Shown piece by piece: positions 1 to 7,323 of a stretch of DNA of 34,831 nucleotides (position 1 is the stretch's first letter; every line of letters starts with the position of its first letter). The position numbers and the translations under genes were made by a program. The notes beneath the pieces were generated by a model, which worked only from the letters and a program-made list of their open reading frames with translations, did not search any database and was not told where the DNA came from. The DNA is from an uncultured Mycoplasmatota bacterium. Lineage in GTDB: Bacteria; Bacillota_I; Bacilli_A; RF39; UBA660. The stretch is taken from positions 1 through 34,831 of the forward strand of contig CAMVED010000009.1 in the NCBI GenBank assembly GCA_947166445.1. Reading direction: 5' to 3'.

Positions 1-49
1 TTTATAATATTACTTTTATTCTTTATAATAATCACTTTATTATATAGAT

Positions 50-90
50 AAAAAAGGCATCTGATCTCAACCTCTGTTGATTTCAGATGC
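50..90 (-). terminator. Intrinsic terminator, minus strand
   Basis: GCATCTGA pairs with TCAGATGC, and the inner stem TCAAC/GTTGA continues the hairpin. It is followed on the minus strand by CTTTTTT. It ends the candidate RNA and any read-through from the surface protein gene. Confidence 0.75.
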
Positions 91-161
91 TCTCAACTAT
101 TGGGAAACGTCTGATTGTCGCTTCAAACGTATCTCTTTTTATTTTATGAAGTTTCCTTCAT
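50..161 (-). ncRNA. Candidate small RNA or attenuated leader RNA
   Basis: A minus-strand transcript from the promoter at 168-196 would start near 161 and end at the intrinsic terminator at 50-90, giving about 110 nt without a credible ORF. It begins with a hairpin ATGAAG-GAAA-CTTCAT, then has a second stem (ACGTTTGA with TCAGACGT, one G-U pair), then the terminator. The segment TCAAC can pair with a GTTGA inside the terminator stem or with an earlier GTTGA copy, which is the layout of an attenuator. I do not recognise the RNA family. It may be a free small RNA or the leader of a gene left of the window. Confidence 0.45.
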
Positions 162-167
162 ATGTAT

Positions 168-196
168 ACTATATCATAAATATCAATTAGTATCAA
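168..196 (-). promoter_or_regulatory. Sigma-A type promoter for the candidate RNA
   Basis: The minus strand reads TTGATA, a 17-base spacer ending in TGA (extended -10), then TATAGT. The -35 hexamer overlaps the stop codon of the upstream surface protein gene. No protein gene starts within the downstream stretch visible here. Confidence 0.6.
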
Positions 197-1017
197 GGTT
201 CTGTTTGTGTTTCTTCTTCCTCTTCCCATATTGCTTTCAATGTATGATTAGAAGTTTGTACTACTTTAGTATCTTCTGTAATATAGTATGGTTCATATTC
301 AGTAGCTGTTGAGCCTTCCTCAAGTTGAAAATTTGTAATTGTTCCTACATTCTGTGGTGCTACGTAGAAACCAATAATAATTTTTTCAGTAGTAGCGGTA
401 AATGAAAATGGATTTCCTTTATTATAAAATAAATTATTTCCCCATAATATATCATCATAAGCATATATATCAATAATATTAGTTCTATTACTCCAACTGA
501 CATAATATGTTTCATTAATCTCAAGATTAGAAACAGCTGCACCTATAAAATTATTACCAGATAAATTATTAGTTCCTGAGAGAGTCCCTGTATTTATATC
601 AATATTTGTATCGGTGGCATGATTAGTTCCGATTAAATTAGAGTCATTTGTTAGATATGCTAAATTTTTCCCATTCCAACCTTTAAAAGTATAGCCTTCT
701 TTAGTAGGTACTGGTAAATCTCCATATGTTAATCCTTTTGTTACTTCTTTTGTAGCAGTATTACCTGATCCTGTCCAAAACCTGCCTTCAGGTATTGTTC
801 CTCCATCTGGATCGAACGTTACAGTTTTAGGAGCTTCATAATGAAGAGTTAATGTTTTTGTACCCGTTACTTCGTCTGTAAATAATGCATATGAACTATT
901 GGTTAATTTATATGAGATAAATCCCATTAAGGTTATAAATAATAGCCCTAATAAAATCAATAGTTTTAAATTATACTCTTTTACATCTTTGTTTAATGCT
1001 TCTTTTAATTTTTCCAT
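193..1017 (-). CDS. Exported surface protein with interrupted InlB-type repeat
   Basis: A 274-residue protein with a short cytoplasmic start, one membrane helix (about 19-38) and an SSYA cleavage-like site at 41-44, as in the TasA/camelysin-like proteins later in the window. An InlB B-repeat-like module starts at about 65 (TFDPDGGTIPEG) and reaches GYTFKGW at 108-114. Its usual ending (TKVVQTSNHTLKAIW) appears only at about 250-264. The roughly 130 residues in between look like a beta-rich ligand-binding domain (ending NFQLEEGSTATEYEPY, typical of carbohydrate-binding-like or phage-tail modules). The C-terminus is acidic. There is no LPXTG motif. It is probably a secreted or membrane-tethered adhesin-like protein with its own promoter; its ligand is unknown. 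Confidence 0.75.
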   Translation of the reverse strand: MEKLKEALNKDVKEYNLKLLILLGLLFITLMGFISYKLTNSSYALFTDEVTGTKTLTLHYEAPKTVTFDPDGGTIPEGRFWTGSGNTATKEVTKGLTYGDLPVPTKEGYTFKGWNGKNLAYLTNDSNLIGTNHATDTNIDINTGTLSGTNNLSGNNFIGAAVSNLEINETYYVSWSNRTNIIDIYAYDDILWGNNLFYNKGNPFSFTATTEKIIIGFYVAPQNVGTITNFQLEEGSTATEYEPYYITEDTKVVQTSNHTLKAIWEEEEETQTEP

Positions 1018-1048
1018 TATATAGCACCTACTTTACTATTACATAATT

Positions 1049-1077
1049 ATTATATAACAACTTAATAATTTGGTCAA
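1049..1077 (-). promoter_or_regulatory. Promoter of the surface protein gene
   Basis: The minus strand shows TTGACC, a 17-base spacer and TATAAT, followed by an AGGTG Shine-Dalgarno before the ATG at 1017. Confidence 0.75.
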
Positions 1078-1096
1078 TTTAGTTTTATGTTTTTAT

Positions 1097-1128
1097 AAAA
1101 AAATAAGTATTATTTTACAATAACACTT
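1097..1128 (-). terminator. Terminator of the rplU-prp-rpmA operon
   Basis: A 10-bp stem (AAGTGTTATT/AATAATACTT, one G-U pair) with a 4-base loop is followed on the minus strand by a T run. The rpmA stop codon lies inside the hairpin. Confidence 0.75.
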
Positions 1129-1388
1129 ACTTGTTTTTTATCTTTTCCTAATCTTTCGTATTTTACTACACCATCTACTTTAGCAAATAAAGTATGGTCG
1201 TTTCCCATTCCAACATTTACTCCTGGGTAAATTCTAGTTCCTCTTTGACGATAGATTATAGATCCAGCTTTAGCAATTTGTCCATCTGCAATTTTAGCTC
1301 CTAGTCTACGACCAGCAGAATCTCTACCGTTTGCAGTAGAACCTCCACCTTTTTTATGAGCAAATAATTGGATATTTAATTTCATCAT
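1110..1388 (-). CDS. rpmA: 50S ribosomal protein L27
   Basis: Ribosomal protein bL27, located near the peptidyl-transferase centre and tRNA acceptor ends. The body ([23 protein letters not shown], then [17 protein letters not shown]) is unmistakable. The nine residues before AHKKGG (MMKLNIQLF) form the Bacillota-type N-terminal extension, which is cut after the Phe by the Prp protease so that the mature N-terminus can reach the active site. The ATG at 1388 lies 6 bases from AGGAGG and gives the same extension length as Bacillus subtilis L27, so I kept it over the ATG at 1385. It is the last gene of rplU-prp-rpmA; its Shine-Dalgarno overlaps the end of prp. Confidence 0.97.
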   Translation of the reverse strand: MMKLNIQLFAHKKGGGSTANGRDSAGRRLGAKIADGQIAKAGSIIYRQRGTRIYPGVNVGMGNDHTLFAKVDGVVKYERLGKDKKQVSVIVK

Positions 1389-1398
1389 AATTATCCTC

Positions 1399-1695
1399 CT
1401 ATAAAAATTTTATGTTTTTTGGATACTGCTCTTCTAATTCTTTTAGTAAAGATATCATGTTTTCTATTAGTTTTTCTGTTATTTCATTTTCTTTTTCTAA
1501 TTTTAAACAAAATGGTTCTTCAGTATAACTAATAGAGTCTTTGTTTATTCTTTCTATAGCATTTACAGTAGTTATGACAATACTACTTACACTACTACAA
1601 ACTATATCTTTACCGAAATCATCATACATAGCATGTCCTGTTATAGAAATTTCTTCTATTTTATTATTATTTTCTTTTACTTTAATTTTAATCAT
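1399..1695 (-). CDS. prp: Ribosomal-processing cysteine protease Prp (YsxB)
   Basis: A 98-residue protein of the Prp/YsxB family, which removes the N-terminal extension of L27. The conserved block [20 protein letters not shown] carries the catalytic His (GHA) and Cys (IVCSS) at the family's usual spacing. The gene sits between rplU and rpmA, the standard Bacillota order, and its substrate gene directly downstream has the matching LF-A cleavage sequence. Length and motifs are complete. Confidence is high because residues, neighbours and substrate site agree. Confidence 0.95.
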   Translation of the reverse strand: MIKIKVKENNNKIEEISITGHAMYDDFGKDIVCSSVSSIVITTVNAIERINKDSISYTEEPFCLKLEKENEITEKLIENMISLLKELEEQYPKNIKFL

Positions 1696-1699
1696 ATTA

Positions 1700-1999
1700 C
1701 TATCCTATTTTAGTAATTTCAACTTTTGTATAAGGTTGACGATGTCCTTGTGCTTTTCTAGTGCTTTTCTTTTTGTTAACATATTTAAATATTCTTATTT
1801 TTTTATTCTTTCCATGTTTAACAACTTTACCAGTAACTTTAGCACCTTTAAGTGTTTCTTTATCTACATTACCATCTAGCATTAATACTTCACTAAAAGT
1901 AACATTTTTACCTTCTTCAGCGTTTAGTTTTTCAACAAAGATTACTGAACCTTCTTCTACTAAATACTGTTTTCCACCAGTTTTGATAATTGCTTTCAT
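1700..1999 (-). CDS. rplU: 50S ribosomal protein L21
   Basis: Ribosomal protein bL21, 99 residues, full length. It starts MKAIIKTGGKQYLVEEGSVIFVEKL and ends with the RNA-binding region KKKSTRKAQGHRQPYTKVEI, both typical. It binds 23S rRNA domain VI during early 50S assembly. It is the first gene of the rplU-prp-rpmA operon. The ATG follows AGGAGG closely. The upstream RNA matches the L21 leader, so expression is probably under ribosomal-protein feedback, although that mechanism is inferred from the RNA family and not visible as such. Confidence 0.97.
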   Translation of the reverse strand: MKAIIKTGGKQYLVEEGSVIFVEKLNAEEGKNVTFSEVLMLDGNVDKETLKGAKVTGKVVKHGKNKKIRIFKYVNKKKSTRKAQGHRQPYTKVEITKIG

Positions 2000-2011
2000 A
2001 CTTACCTCCTT

Positions 2012-2094
2012 TATTTAAGTTAAGACTCACTCTTAAGGTGTCCAAAATGGAACTTCTACCTTTTCAATGTGGTTTAAAACCGAGGCCTTAAACA
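2012..2094 (-). promoter_or_regulatory. L21 leader RNA (ribosomal protein leader)
   Basis: The minus-strand 5' UTR of rplU folds into a closing stem (TTAAGGC with GTCTTAA, then CTC/GAG), an internal stem AAGGT/ACCTT and an apical TCCA/TGGA hairpin. Sequence blocks such as AAACCACATT and GGACACCTTAAGAGTGAG resemble the L21 leader motif found upstream of rplU in Bacillota. I identified it from memory of the motif and did not run a covariance search. Confidence 0.75.
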
Positions 2095-2100
2095 TATAAG

Positions 2101-2129
2101 ATTTTATCACAATAAACCTTATAAGTCAA
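2101..2129 (-). promoter_or_regulatory. Promoter of rplU-prp-rpmA
   Basis: The minus strand has TTGACT, a 17-base spacer ending in TGA (extended -10) and TAAAAT. Transcription would start at the L21 leader. Confidence 0.75.
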
Positions 2130-2169
2130 ACACTTTAATTAAATTTATGTAAAAAAAGAAGAAGCTATG

Positions 2170-2649
2170 TTATATTACTATAGCTCCAGTTCCTACTCCA
2201 ATTACAAACATTGCAAATAGATATAATACAATAACAAATAGTATTATCCACAATGTTTCTTTTATATAATAAATAATATCATCAATATCGATCTTGTCTT
2301 TATAATTTGTAATTACAGCATATTTTTTACCAGTATATACTAAAACACCTATAATTACTATAAAGTAAATTAAAAATAAAACATGTCTTACAGTATCTGT
2401 TAGAATAGCATATCCGTATTTTACATCAAATATAGTAACACTAAAATCTACTGCGAAGAATAAGCAAATAAATAGTACTATTCCTAATAGCGAATCAACT
2501 GCATATTTTCCAAGCAAATACACATTTGTAAATGGAACTAGCGCATAATTTGTTCTTTCTTCATGATTAACAAATCTTAATTTGTCTACATACATTCCTA
2601 TAAAAGAATGCATAAACAATCCAATTATTAAAGAAATAATTAATTTCAT
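2170..2649 (-). CDS. Small integral membrane protein, unknown function
   Basis: A 159-residue hydrophobic protein I do not recognise. About four membrane helices are visible: residues 1-18, roughly 53-72, 88-105 (VLFLIYFIVIIGVLVYTG) and 132-155. A loop with FVNHEERTNYALVPFTNVYLLGKYAVD lies between the first two. There are no catalytic motifs. It has a strong promoter of its own and a weak Shine-Dalgarno (AAGGCGG). It is transcribed alone, divergently from the radical SAM gene. Function cannot be proposed from sequence. Confidence 0.7.
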   Translation of the reverse strand: MKLIISLIIGLFMHSFIGMYVDKLRFVNHEERTNYALVPFTNVYLLGKYAVDSLLGIVLFICLFFAVDFSVTIFDVKYGYAILTDTVRHVLFLIYFIVIIGVLVYTGKKYAVITNYKDKIDIDDIIYYIKETLWIILFVIVLYLFAMFVIGVGTGAIVI

Positions 2650-2681
2650 ACCAATACCGCCTTTTCTTAAATTTAAGAATT

Positions 2682-2710
2682 ATTATAAATCATAATTTTT
2701 TTGGTGTCAA
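2682..2710 (-). promoter_or_regulatory. Consensus promoter of the membrane protein gene
   Basis: The minus strand has a perfect sigma-A promoter: TTGACA, 17 bases, TATAAT. Confidence 0.85.
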
Positions 2711-2744
2711 TTAACTTATTGTTTATTTTTCATTATTTTTAACC

Positions 2745-2750
2745 TATAAT
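2745..2750 (+). promoter_or_regulatory. -10 box of the radical SAM gene, very short leader
   Basis: TATAAT lies 6 bases before the GGTGAT Shine-Dalgarno. The -35 (TTTATT at 2722-2727, 17-base spacing) is weak. Transcription would start at or next to the Shine-Dalgarno, leaving a leader of roughly 10 bases. Confidence 0.5.
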
Positions 2751-2766
2751 AAATTTGGTGATTTTT

Positions 2767-3633
2767 ATGAAATGTAACTTATGTATTAGAAACTGCAATA
2801 TAGATAGAGATGAATCTTTGGGTTTTTGTCACGCTAATAACAATATAAAAATTGCTAAATATATGTTATATCACTATGAAGAGCCCTGTATTTCTGGCGT
2901 CAAGGGAAGTGGTGCTATTTTCTTTTCTAATTGTAATCTAAAGTGTATATACTGTCAAAATTATGAGATTTCTTTAGAAGAATATGGTAAAGAGATAACT
3001 GTAGAAGAGTTTTCTAATATATGTTTAGAACTACAAGATATGGGTGCACTTAATATAAATTTAATTACTCCCGGTCACTATGCTTTAAAAATAAAAGAAG
3101 GACTAATTTTAGCTAAGAAAAAAGGTTTAACTATTCCTATTGTTTATAATACTAACTCTTATGAAAACGTAGATACTATAAAAAAACTTGCTGGTATTAT
3201 AGATATTTATTTACCAGATTTTAAGTATTATGATGATAAACTAGCTATTAAGTATTCAAGCGCTCCTGGATATATGGAAAATGCTAAGATGGTTATTGCC
3301 GAGATGTATAAACAAGTCCGAAATCCAATAATTGAAAAAGGAATTATGAAAAAAGGTGTAATTGTTAGACATTTAATGTTACCTACTCTTACTGAGGATT
3401 CTAAAAATATTATTAATTATTTATATAAAACATATGGCAATAATATTTATGTTAGTATTATGAATCAGTACACTCCTATGAAACACTTTGATGATGATAT
3501 TTTAAATAAAACTATCACAAAGGAAGAATATGAATGTATTATAGACTACGCTTATGATTTAGGCATTAGAAATTGTTTTGTTCAAGATGATGAGACTGCA
3601 AAAAAAAGCTTTATTCCAAACTTTAAGGAATAA
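2767..3633 (+). CDS. Radical SAM protein, PflX/pyruvate formate-lyase activase-like
   Basis: A radical S-adenosylmethionine protein of the PflA-like COG1313 (PflX) group. The SAM-binding cluster motif CNLKCIYCQN (Cx3Cx2C) is intact at about residues 60-70 and follows a GSGAIFFSNC strand. The N-terminus has an extra Cys cluster (CNLCIRNCNIDR and GFCHA) that may hold a second Fe-S centre, as in this subgroup. The ORF track starts at a TTG at 2755; I prefer the ATG at 2767, because the bases before it form the Shine-Dalgarno GGTGAT and the product then begins MKCNLCIRNC. That gives 288 residues. No pyruvate formate-lyase or other glycyl radical substrate is in the window, so the target is unknown. 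Confidence 0.85.
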   Translation: MKCNLCIRNCNIDRDESLGFCHANNNIKIAKYMLYHYEEPCISGVKGSGAIFFSNCNLKCIYCQNYEISLEEYGKEITVEEFSNICLELQDMGALNINLITPGHYALKIKEGLILAKKKGLTIPIVYNTNSYENVDTIKKLAGIIDIYLPDFKYYDDKLAIKYSSAPGYMENAKMVIAEMYKQVRNPIIEKGIMKKGVIVRHLMLPTLTEDSKNIINYLYKTYGNNIYVSIMNQYTPMKHFDDDILNKTITKEEYECIIDYAYDLGIRNCFVQDDETAKKSFIPNFKE

Positions 3634-3645
3634 AGCTATTCTTTT
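3601..3645 (-). terminator. Shared terminator between convergent genes
   Basis: A perfect 11-bp stem (AGCTTTATTCC/GGAATAAAGCT, 9-base loop) is followed on the minus strand by seven T. It terminates the NodB-like gene, yet it lies inside the last codons of the plus-strand radical SAM gene. The plus-strand side is followed by ATTCTTTT and may work weakly. Confidence 0.7.
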
Positions 3646-4469
3646 AAAAGATTATCTATTTTTATAATCTCATATCCTTTTTGGTTTAAATGGATTAAAA
3701 TACTATTTAATTGTTTTATGTTATTTTTGTTTGCTTTTATTTCATATATTGAGCCACTCTTTTTATTACTTTTTAAATAATTATATATATCTCGTTTTAT
3801 CAATTCTGGTTTAATTGTATTTATTTTGAAATACTTACAGACATTTAAAAACTTATCATCTTTATATAAACAATAATTACTATAATTGAAGTTTTTAGAT
3901 AATAGATTTTTCATATACTTAGTGCTTACTGTGTCAAATATATTATTATAACTATATATACCTAATGATATATTATTATTTAATAATTCTTTTAATTCTA
4001 ATATATTGTCTTCTATTACTTTTCCATCTATATAAATAGTAGCTTGGGAATTATTCTTGTTTAATATATAAACAATTTGTTTTATTAAATTAATATCGTT
4101 TGTTGTAAATACTAATGATATTTTTCTTTCGTTTGTAGTTGACCCTATTACTAATTTATCATAATTATTCTCTTTTTTTATTGTAGGTTTAATATTAATG
4201 TATTCTAGAAGACTATCGTTATATTCTTTTATTTTTTTCATTTTTTCATAGCTGGTTTCAGTATCTATTTTTTGACCACTTACTCCTACAATTATCGTAT
4301 TATTATCTATAATACCATTTATTGGTTTTGTTTCTTTGGTTGCTTTTCTTTCTTTTATTTTTTCCATTATGGGATCTTTGTTTTTGGATAAATCTATTAT
4401 TTTTTCTATATAATAAAATCTAAAAATTTTAAATAAACTTATTACTATTATTTTTAATAATCTTTTCAT
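3636..4469 (-). CDS. Degenerate NodB-fold (polysaccharide deacetylase-like) protein
   Basis: A 277-residue protein with an N-terminal hydrophobic segment (about 5-20) that could be a membrane anchor. Residues from about 50 (PINGIIDNNTIIVGVSGQKIDTETSYEKMKK) form a conserved pre-domain. The rest follows the NodB layout: ISLVFTTND where active enzymes have a TFDD-type motif, then NSQATIYIDGKVI, then ISLGIYSYNN where active enzymes have a HSxxxH-type metal motif, and a final LNQKGYEIIKIDNLL. The catalytic Asp and both metal-binding His are absent, so it is probably not a deacetylase. No Shine-Dalgarno precedes the ATG; a TATAAT lies only 5 bases upstream, so the message may be leaderless, or the true start may differ. 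The family call is inferred from pattern alignment by eye. Confidence 0.65.
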   Translation of the reverse strand: MKRLLKIIVISLFKIFRFYYIEKIIDLSKNKDPIMEKIKERKATKETKPINGIIDNNTIIVGVSGQKIDTETSYEKMKKIKEYNDSLLEYINIKPTIKKENNYDKLVIGSTTNERKISLVFTTNDINLIKQIVYILNKNNSQATIYIDGKVIEDNILELKELLNNNISLGIYSYNNIFDTVSTKYMKNLLSKNFNYSNYCLYKDDKFLNVCKYFKINTIKPELIKRDIYNYLKSNKKSGSIYEIKANKNNIKQLNSILIHLNQKGYEIIKIDNLLKE

Positions 4470-4563
4470 ATTAAATTATATTAAAAATGTTTTTAATTAT
4501 TATAAAAAGTGTAAATCACATATTAAAAAAACAATAATTATTACAAAAGAATAATATGTATGT

Positions 4564-4569
4564 TATAAT
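4564..4569 (+). promoter_or_regulatory. -10 box of the flippase gene, very short leader
   Basis: TATAAT stands 7 bases before the GGTGAT Shine-Dalgarno of the flippase gene. The -35 is poor. The layout matches that before the radical SAM and lspA genes. Confidence 0.45.
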
Positions 4570-4588
4570 TTTTTTAGGTGATATGCTT

Positions 4589-6211
4589 ATGAAAAAGGAC
4601 TCATTTTTAAAAGGAACTATTGTAGCCTCACTTGCTATTATAATATCTAAAATACTTGGAGTTTTATACGTAATACCATTTTACAAAATAATTGGAGAAA
4701 ATGGAGGAGTACTCTACTCTTATGCATATAACATATATAATTTGTTTTTAAATATATCTACTGCAGGTATTCCTATTGCTTTAAGTATGATAATAAGTGA
4801 ATATATTACTCTTGATAATATTGATGCTAAAGAGAGAACTTTTAAGATTGGTAAAAAAATAATACTGACTTTTTCTATTATTTCTTTCTTAGTTTTATTT
4901 ATATTTTCAGACTATATTGCAATGTTTATGATAAAAGATGTTGAAGGTGCTAATCCTATAAAGGATATAAGCTTAGTAATAAAAGCAATATCAATAGCAC
5001 TTATAATTACTCCATATATAAGTGTTTTAAGAGGTTATCTTCAAGGACACAAATTTATATCTCCTGGATCAATTAGTCAAGTATGGGAACAATTAATTAG
5101 AATTGCGGTTATTCTAATAGGATCATATTTATCAATCGAGGTATTTAATACAAGTATTCCTATCGGAGTATCTGTGGCACTTTCCGGAGCATTTTTCGGG
5201 GCACTTGGGGCCTATTTATATTTAAAACATGTTATTAATAAAAATAAAAAGTTATTTGAAACTAGTGATAAAAAGGATTCTATTACCAATAAGGAGATTG
5301 CTAAAAAAATTATTTATTACTGTATACCTCTTATAATTATATCTGTAACAAATGATTTATATAATATAATTGATATGAAACTTATTATAAAGGGATTATA
5401 CATGATAGGAATGAGTGCCAATACTTCAGAATTAATTGCTAGTATTATATGTACTTGGAGTCCTAAAATATGTATGATAATATCTGCGATTTCTATGGGA
5501 CTTGCTACTAGTTTGATGCCTCATTTAATTAGTAGTTATACAAAAAAAGATTATAAAGAATCAAATAAAATATTTAATGAAGCAATTAGTACAATGCTTG
5601 TCATAGCTTTGCCTCTTACAATAGGTATAATGATATTATCAAAAGAAGTTTATTATATTTTCTATGGTGCTAGTACATATGGGCCAAACATATTAATGAT
5701 TGCTGCTATTGTAAGTTTATGGATTGGAATTCTAACTGTTATGAATACAACAATTCAAGGATTTAAAAAGTTTAAATTAGTAATTATTAGTACTCTAATC
5801 GGCCTATTCATCAACACTGCGCTTGATATACCAATGATATTATTATTGAATAAAGTTAATTTTAGACCTTATTATGGTACTTCTATTGCTACAATTATTG
5901 GTGCTAGTGTCTCTGGATTAATAGTATTAATTTATTTGAAAAAAGAATTAAAATTTTCATATAAAGCAATAAGAACGCATTTAAGAAAAATGATTTTGCC
6001 ACTTGGTTTAATGACGGTATTAGTATTGTTACTTAATTATATTTTTAAATATCAAGAGAGCAGGATATATGACATAGTAAAATGTACATTAATTGGAATA
6101 TGTGGAGCGATTGTTTACTTCTATGTTTTAAATAGAAATAACGGATTGAATATGATTTTTGGTAAAGAAAGAATCAATAATATTAAAAAGAAGTTGTATA
6201 TAAAGCAATAA
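4589..6211 (+). CDS. SpoVB/MurJ-like polysaccharide or lipid II flippase
   Basis: A multi-pass membrane protein of the MOP superfamily (polysaccharide biosynthesis/SpoVB branch), with about 14 helices. The start KGTIVASLAIIISKILGVLYVIPFYKIIGENGGVLYSYAYN is the family's signature first helices, and GIPIALSMIISEY follows. Relatives flip lipid-linked peptidoglycan precursors or polysaccharide units across the membrane. The ORF track begins at 4556; I chose the ATG at 4589, 6 bases after the Shine-Dalgarno GGTGAT, giving 540 residues (MKKDSFLKGT). The earlier start would overlap the -10 box. It ends at a strong terminator and is transcribed alone. Whether it acts as MurJ or in spore cortex synthesis cannot be decided from sequence. 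Confidence 0.88.
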   Translation: MKKDSFLKGTIVASLAIIISKILGVLYVIPFYKIIGENGGVLYSYAYNIYNLFLNISTAGIPIALSMIISEYITLDNIDAKERTFKIGKKIILTFSIISFLVLFIFSDYIAMFMIKDVEGANPIKDISLVIKAISIALIITPYISVLRGYLQGHKFISPGSISQVWEQLIRIAVILIGSYLSIEVFNTSIPIGVSVALSGAFFGALGAYLYLKHVINKNKKLFETSDKKDSITNKEIAKKIIYYCIPLIIISVTNDLYNIIDMKLIIKGLYMIGMSANTSELIASIICTWSPKICMIISAISMGLATSLMPHLISSYTKKDYKESNKIFNEAISTMLVIALPLTIGIMILSKEVYYIFYGASTYGPNILMIAAIVSLWIGILTVMNTTIQGFKKFKLVIISTLIGLFINTALDIPMILLLNKVNFRPYYGTSIATIIGASVSGLIVLIYLKKELKFSYKAIRTHLRKMILPLGLMTVLVLLLNYIFKYQESRIYDIVKCTLIGICGAIVYFYVLNRNNGLNMIFGKERINNIKKKLYIKQ

Positions 6212-6241
6212 AAAATTGGTATATTTAATACCAGTTTTTTT
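6211..6241 (+). terminator. Bidirectional terminator
   Basis: TGGTAT-ATTTA-ATACCA is followed by GTTTTTTT on the plus strand and by AATTTTTT on the minus strand. It serves the flippase gene and the convergent gene ending at 6277. Confidence 0.8.
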
Positions 6242-6276
6242 CGTTCTATATTTTTTTGAAGTGAATTCATGTTTTT

Positions 6277-7206
6277 TTATTTTTTAATGCTTTTCTTGGT
6301 TTGATATATCGAAACTAGTTGTTCATACATATCCTCGTTTAATATTTTATTTATGCTTTTAGCATATTTGTTTTTATCTTCTCTAGAAAATGACAACAAC
6401 ATATCATTTTCTAAGCAAACACATTTGTCACATATTAAACTTAAGTTTTCTATAACACTTTTTCCATATTTTTTTTCAAAATTATCATAATCTCCTATTA
6501 ATTCAAAATCATTTATTTCTTTTTGTAATTCATATTTTTCTTTTAATATGGATGCCACTGTATAAATTGAATCAAAATCATAGCACTTATAACTATCTGA
6601 ATATATTGATGATACTATTTTTTCTGTGTCATATAAGTTAAACCCTTCTTCTAAACCTTTGCCATAGTCTTCAATAAAGTCAAGAATTATTTCATTATCA
6701 TAAATTATTTTTCTTTTTTCATATGAAATTCCATATCTAATAGTCACAGTATTTTCATCAATAGTAATCTCATTGTTATAACTCTTTATTAAACGACAAA
6801 TAGCGCGTGTTAATACTTCAAGACCTTTTAAAGAATCATAATTATATGTATGACTTGTAACTATTACTCTATCTATTTTTTCTATCTCATAACAATTGTT
6901 TTCTTTATTGTATTTTATTTTAACATTTGGCACATATACGCTTTCTGCACGTTTTATGTCTATATCTGAAACCGGAGATCCTCCGACTAATTTAGTTAGT
7001 TTTCTTTCATTTAAAACTTTTGATATAGTTTGATGAGAATTGCAATAAATTATTTCACAATTGAAAATAGCATTTAATATTATTTCAGAGTATGCTTCTC
7101 CATAATAATTAATCAATGCTGGAATGATTAATGATAAAGCTTTAATTGTCTTTTCATCATAATTATATTTGTCTTTTAGTTTATTTACAAATGTGCTATC
7201 AAACAT
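6277..7206 (-). CDS. Unknown protein, possibly a degenerate zinc metalloprotease fold
   Basis: A 309-residue soluble protein with no signal peptide or membrane helix. I do not recognise a named family. One region is suggestive: GLEVLTRAICRLIKSYNNE at about 128-146 reads like the zincin helix (V-x-H-E-x-x-H-x-x) with the metal ligands changed to R-A-I-C-R, and about 50 residues later KGLEEGFNLYDTEKIV resembles the helix supplying the third ligand and its downstream EG-Y-T pattern. If so, the protein is a metalloprotease relative that cannot bind zinc. This is inference. The start is supported by GGTGG just upstream. It is a single-gene unit, convergent with the flippase. Confidence 0.55.
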   Translation of the reverse strand: MFDSTFVNKLKDKYNYDEKTIKALSLIIPALINYYGEAYSEIILNAIFNCEIIYCNSHQTISKVLNERKLTKLVGGSPVSDIDIKRAESVYVPNVKIKYNKENNCYEIEKIDRVIVTSHTYNYDSLKGLEVLTRAICRLIKSYNNEITIDENTVTIRYGISYEKRKIIYDNEIILDFIEDYGKGLEEGFNLYDTEKIVSSIYSDSYKCYDFDSIYTVASILKEKYELQKEINDFELIGDYDNFEKKYGKSVIENLSLICDKCVCLENDMLLSFSREDKNKYAKSINKILNEDMYEQLVSIYQTKKSIKK

Positions 7207-7265
7207 TTAACCACCCTATCTTAAATATAATTATACACTATAATTTAAAAAAACAAAAAGAAATA

Positions 7266-7294
7266 TAGAAAAAATTATAAATTTTTGTTATACT
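7266..7294 (+). promoter_or_regulatory. Candidate promoter of the D,D-carboxypeptidase gene
   Basis: TAGAAA, a 17-base spacer and TATACT, 30 bases before the ATG and upstream of an AGAAGGAG Shine-Dalgarno. The -35 is weak. Confidence 0.5.
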
Positions 7295-7323
7295 GACATA
7301 AGTATAAGAAGGAGTTGTAACAA

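Noticed and set aside
1541-2018. Plus-strand ORFs opposite prp and rplU
   Set aside because: The minus-strand genes are certain ribosomal-operon members, and the plus-strand frames show no family features.
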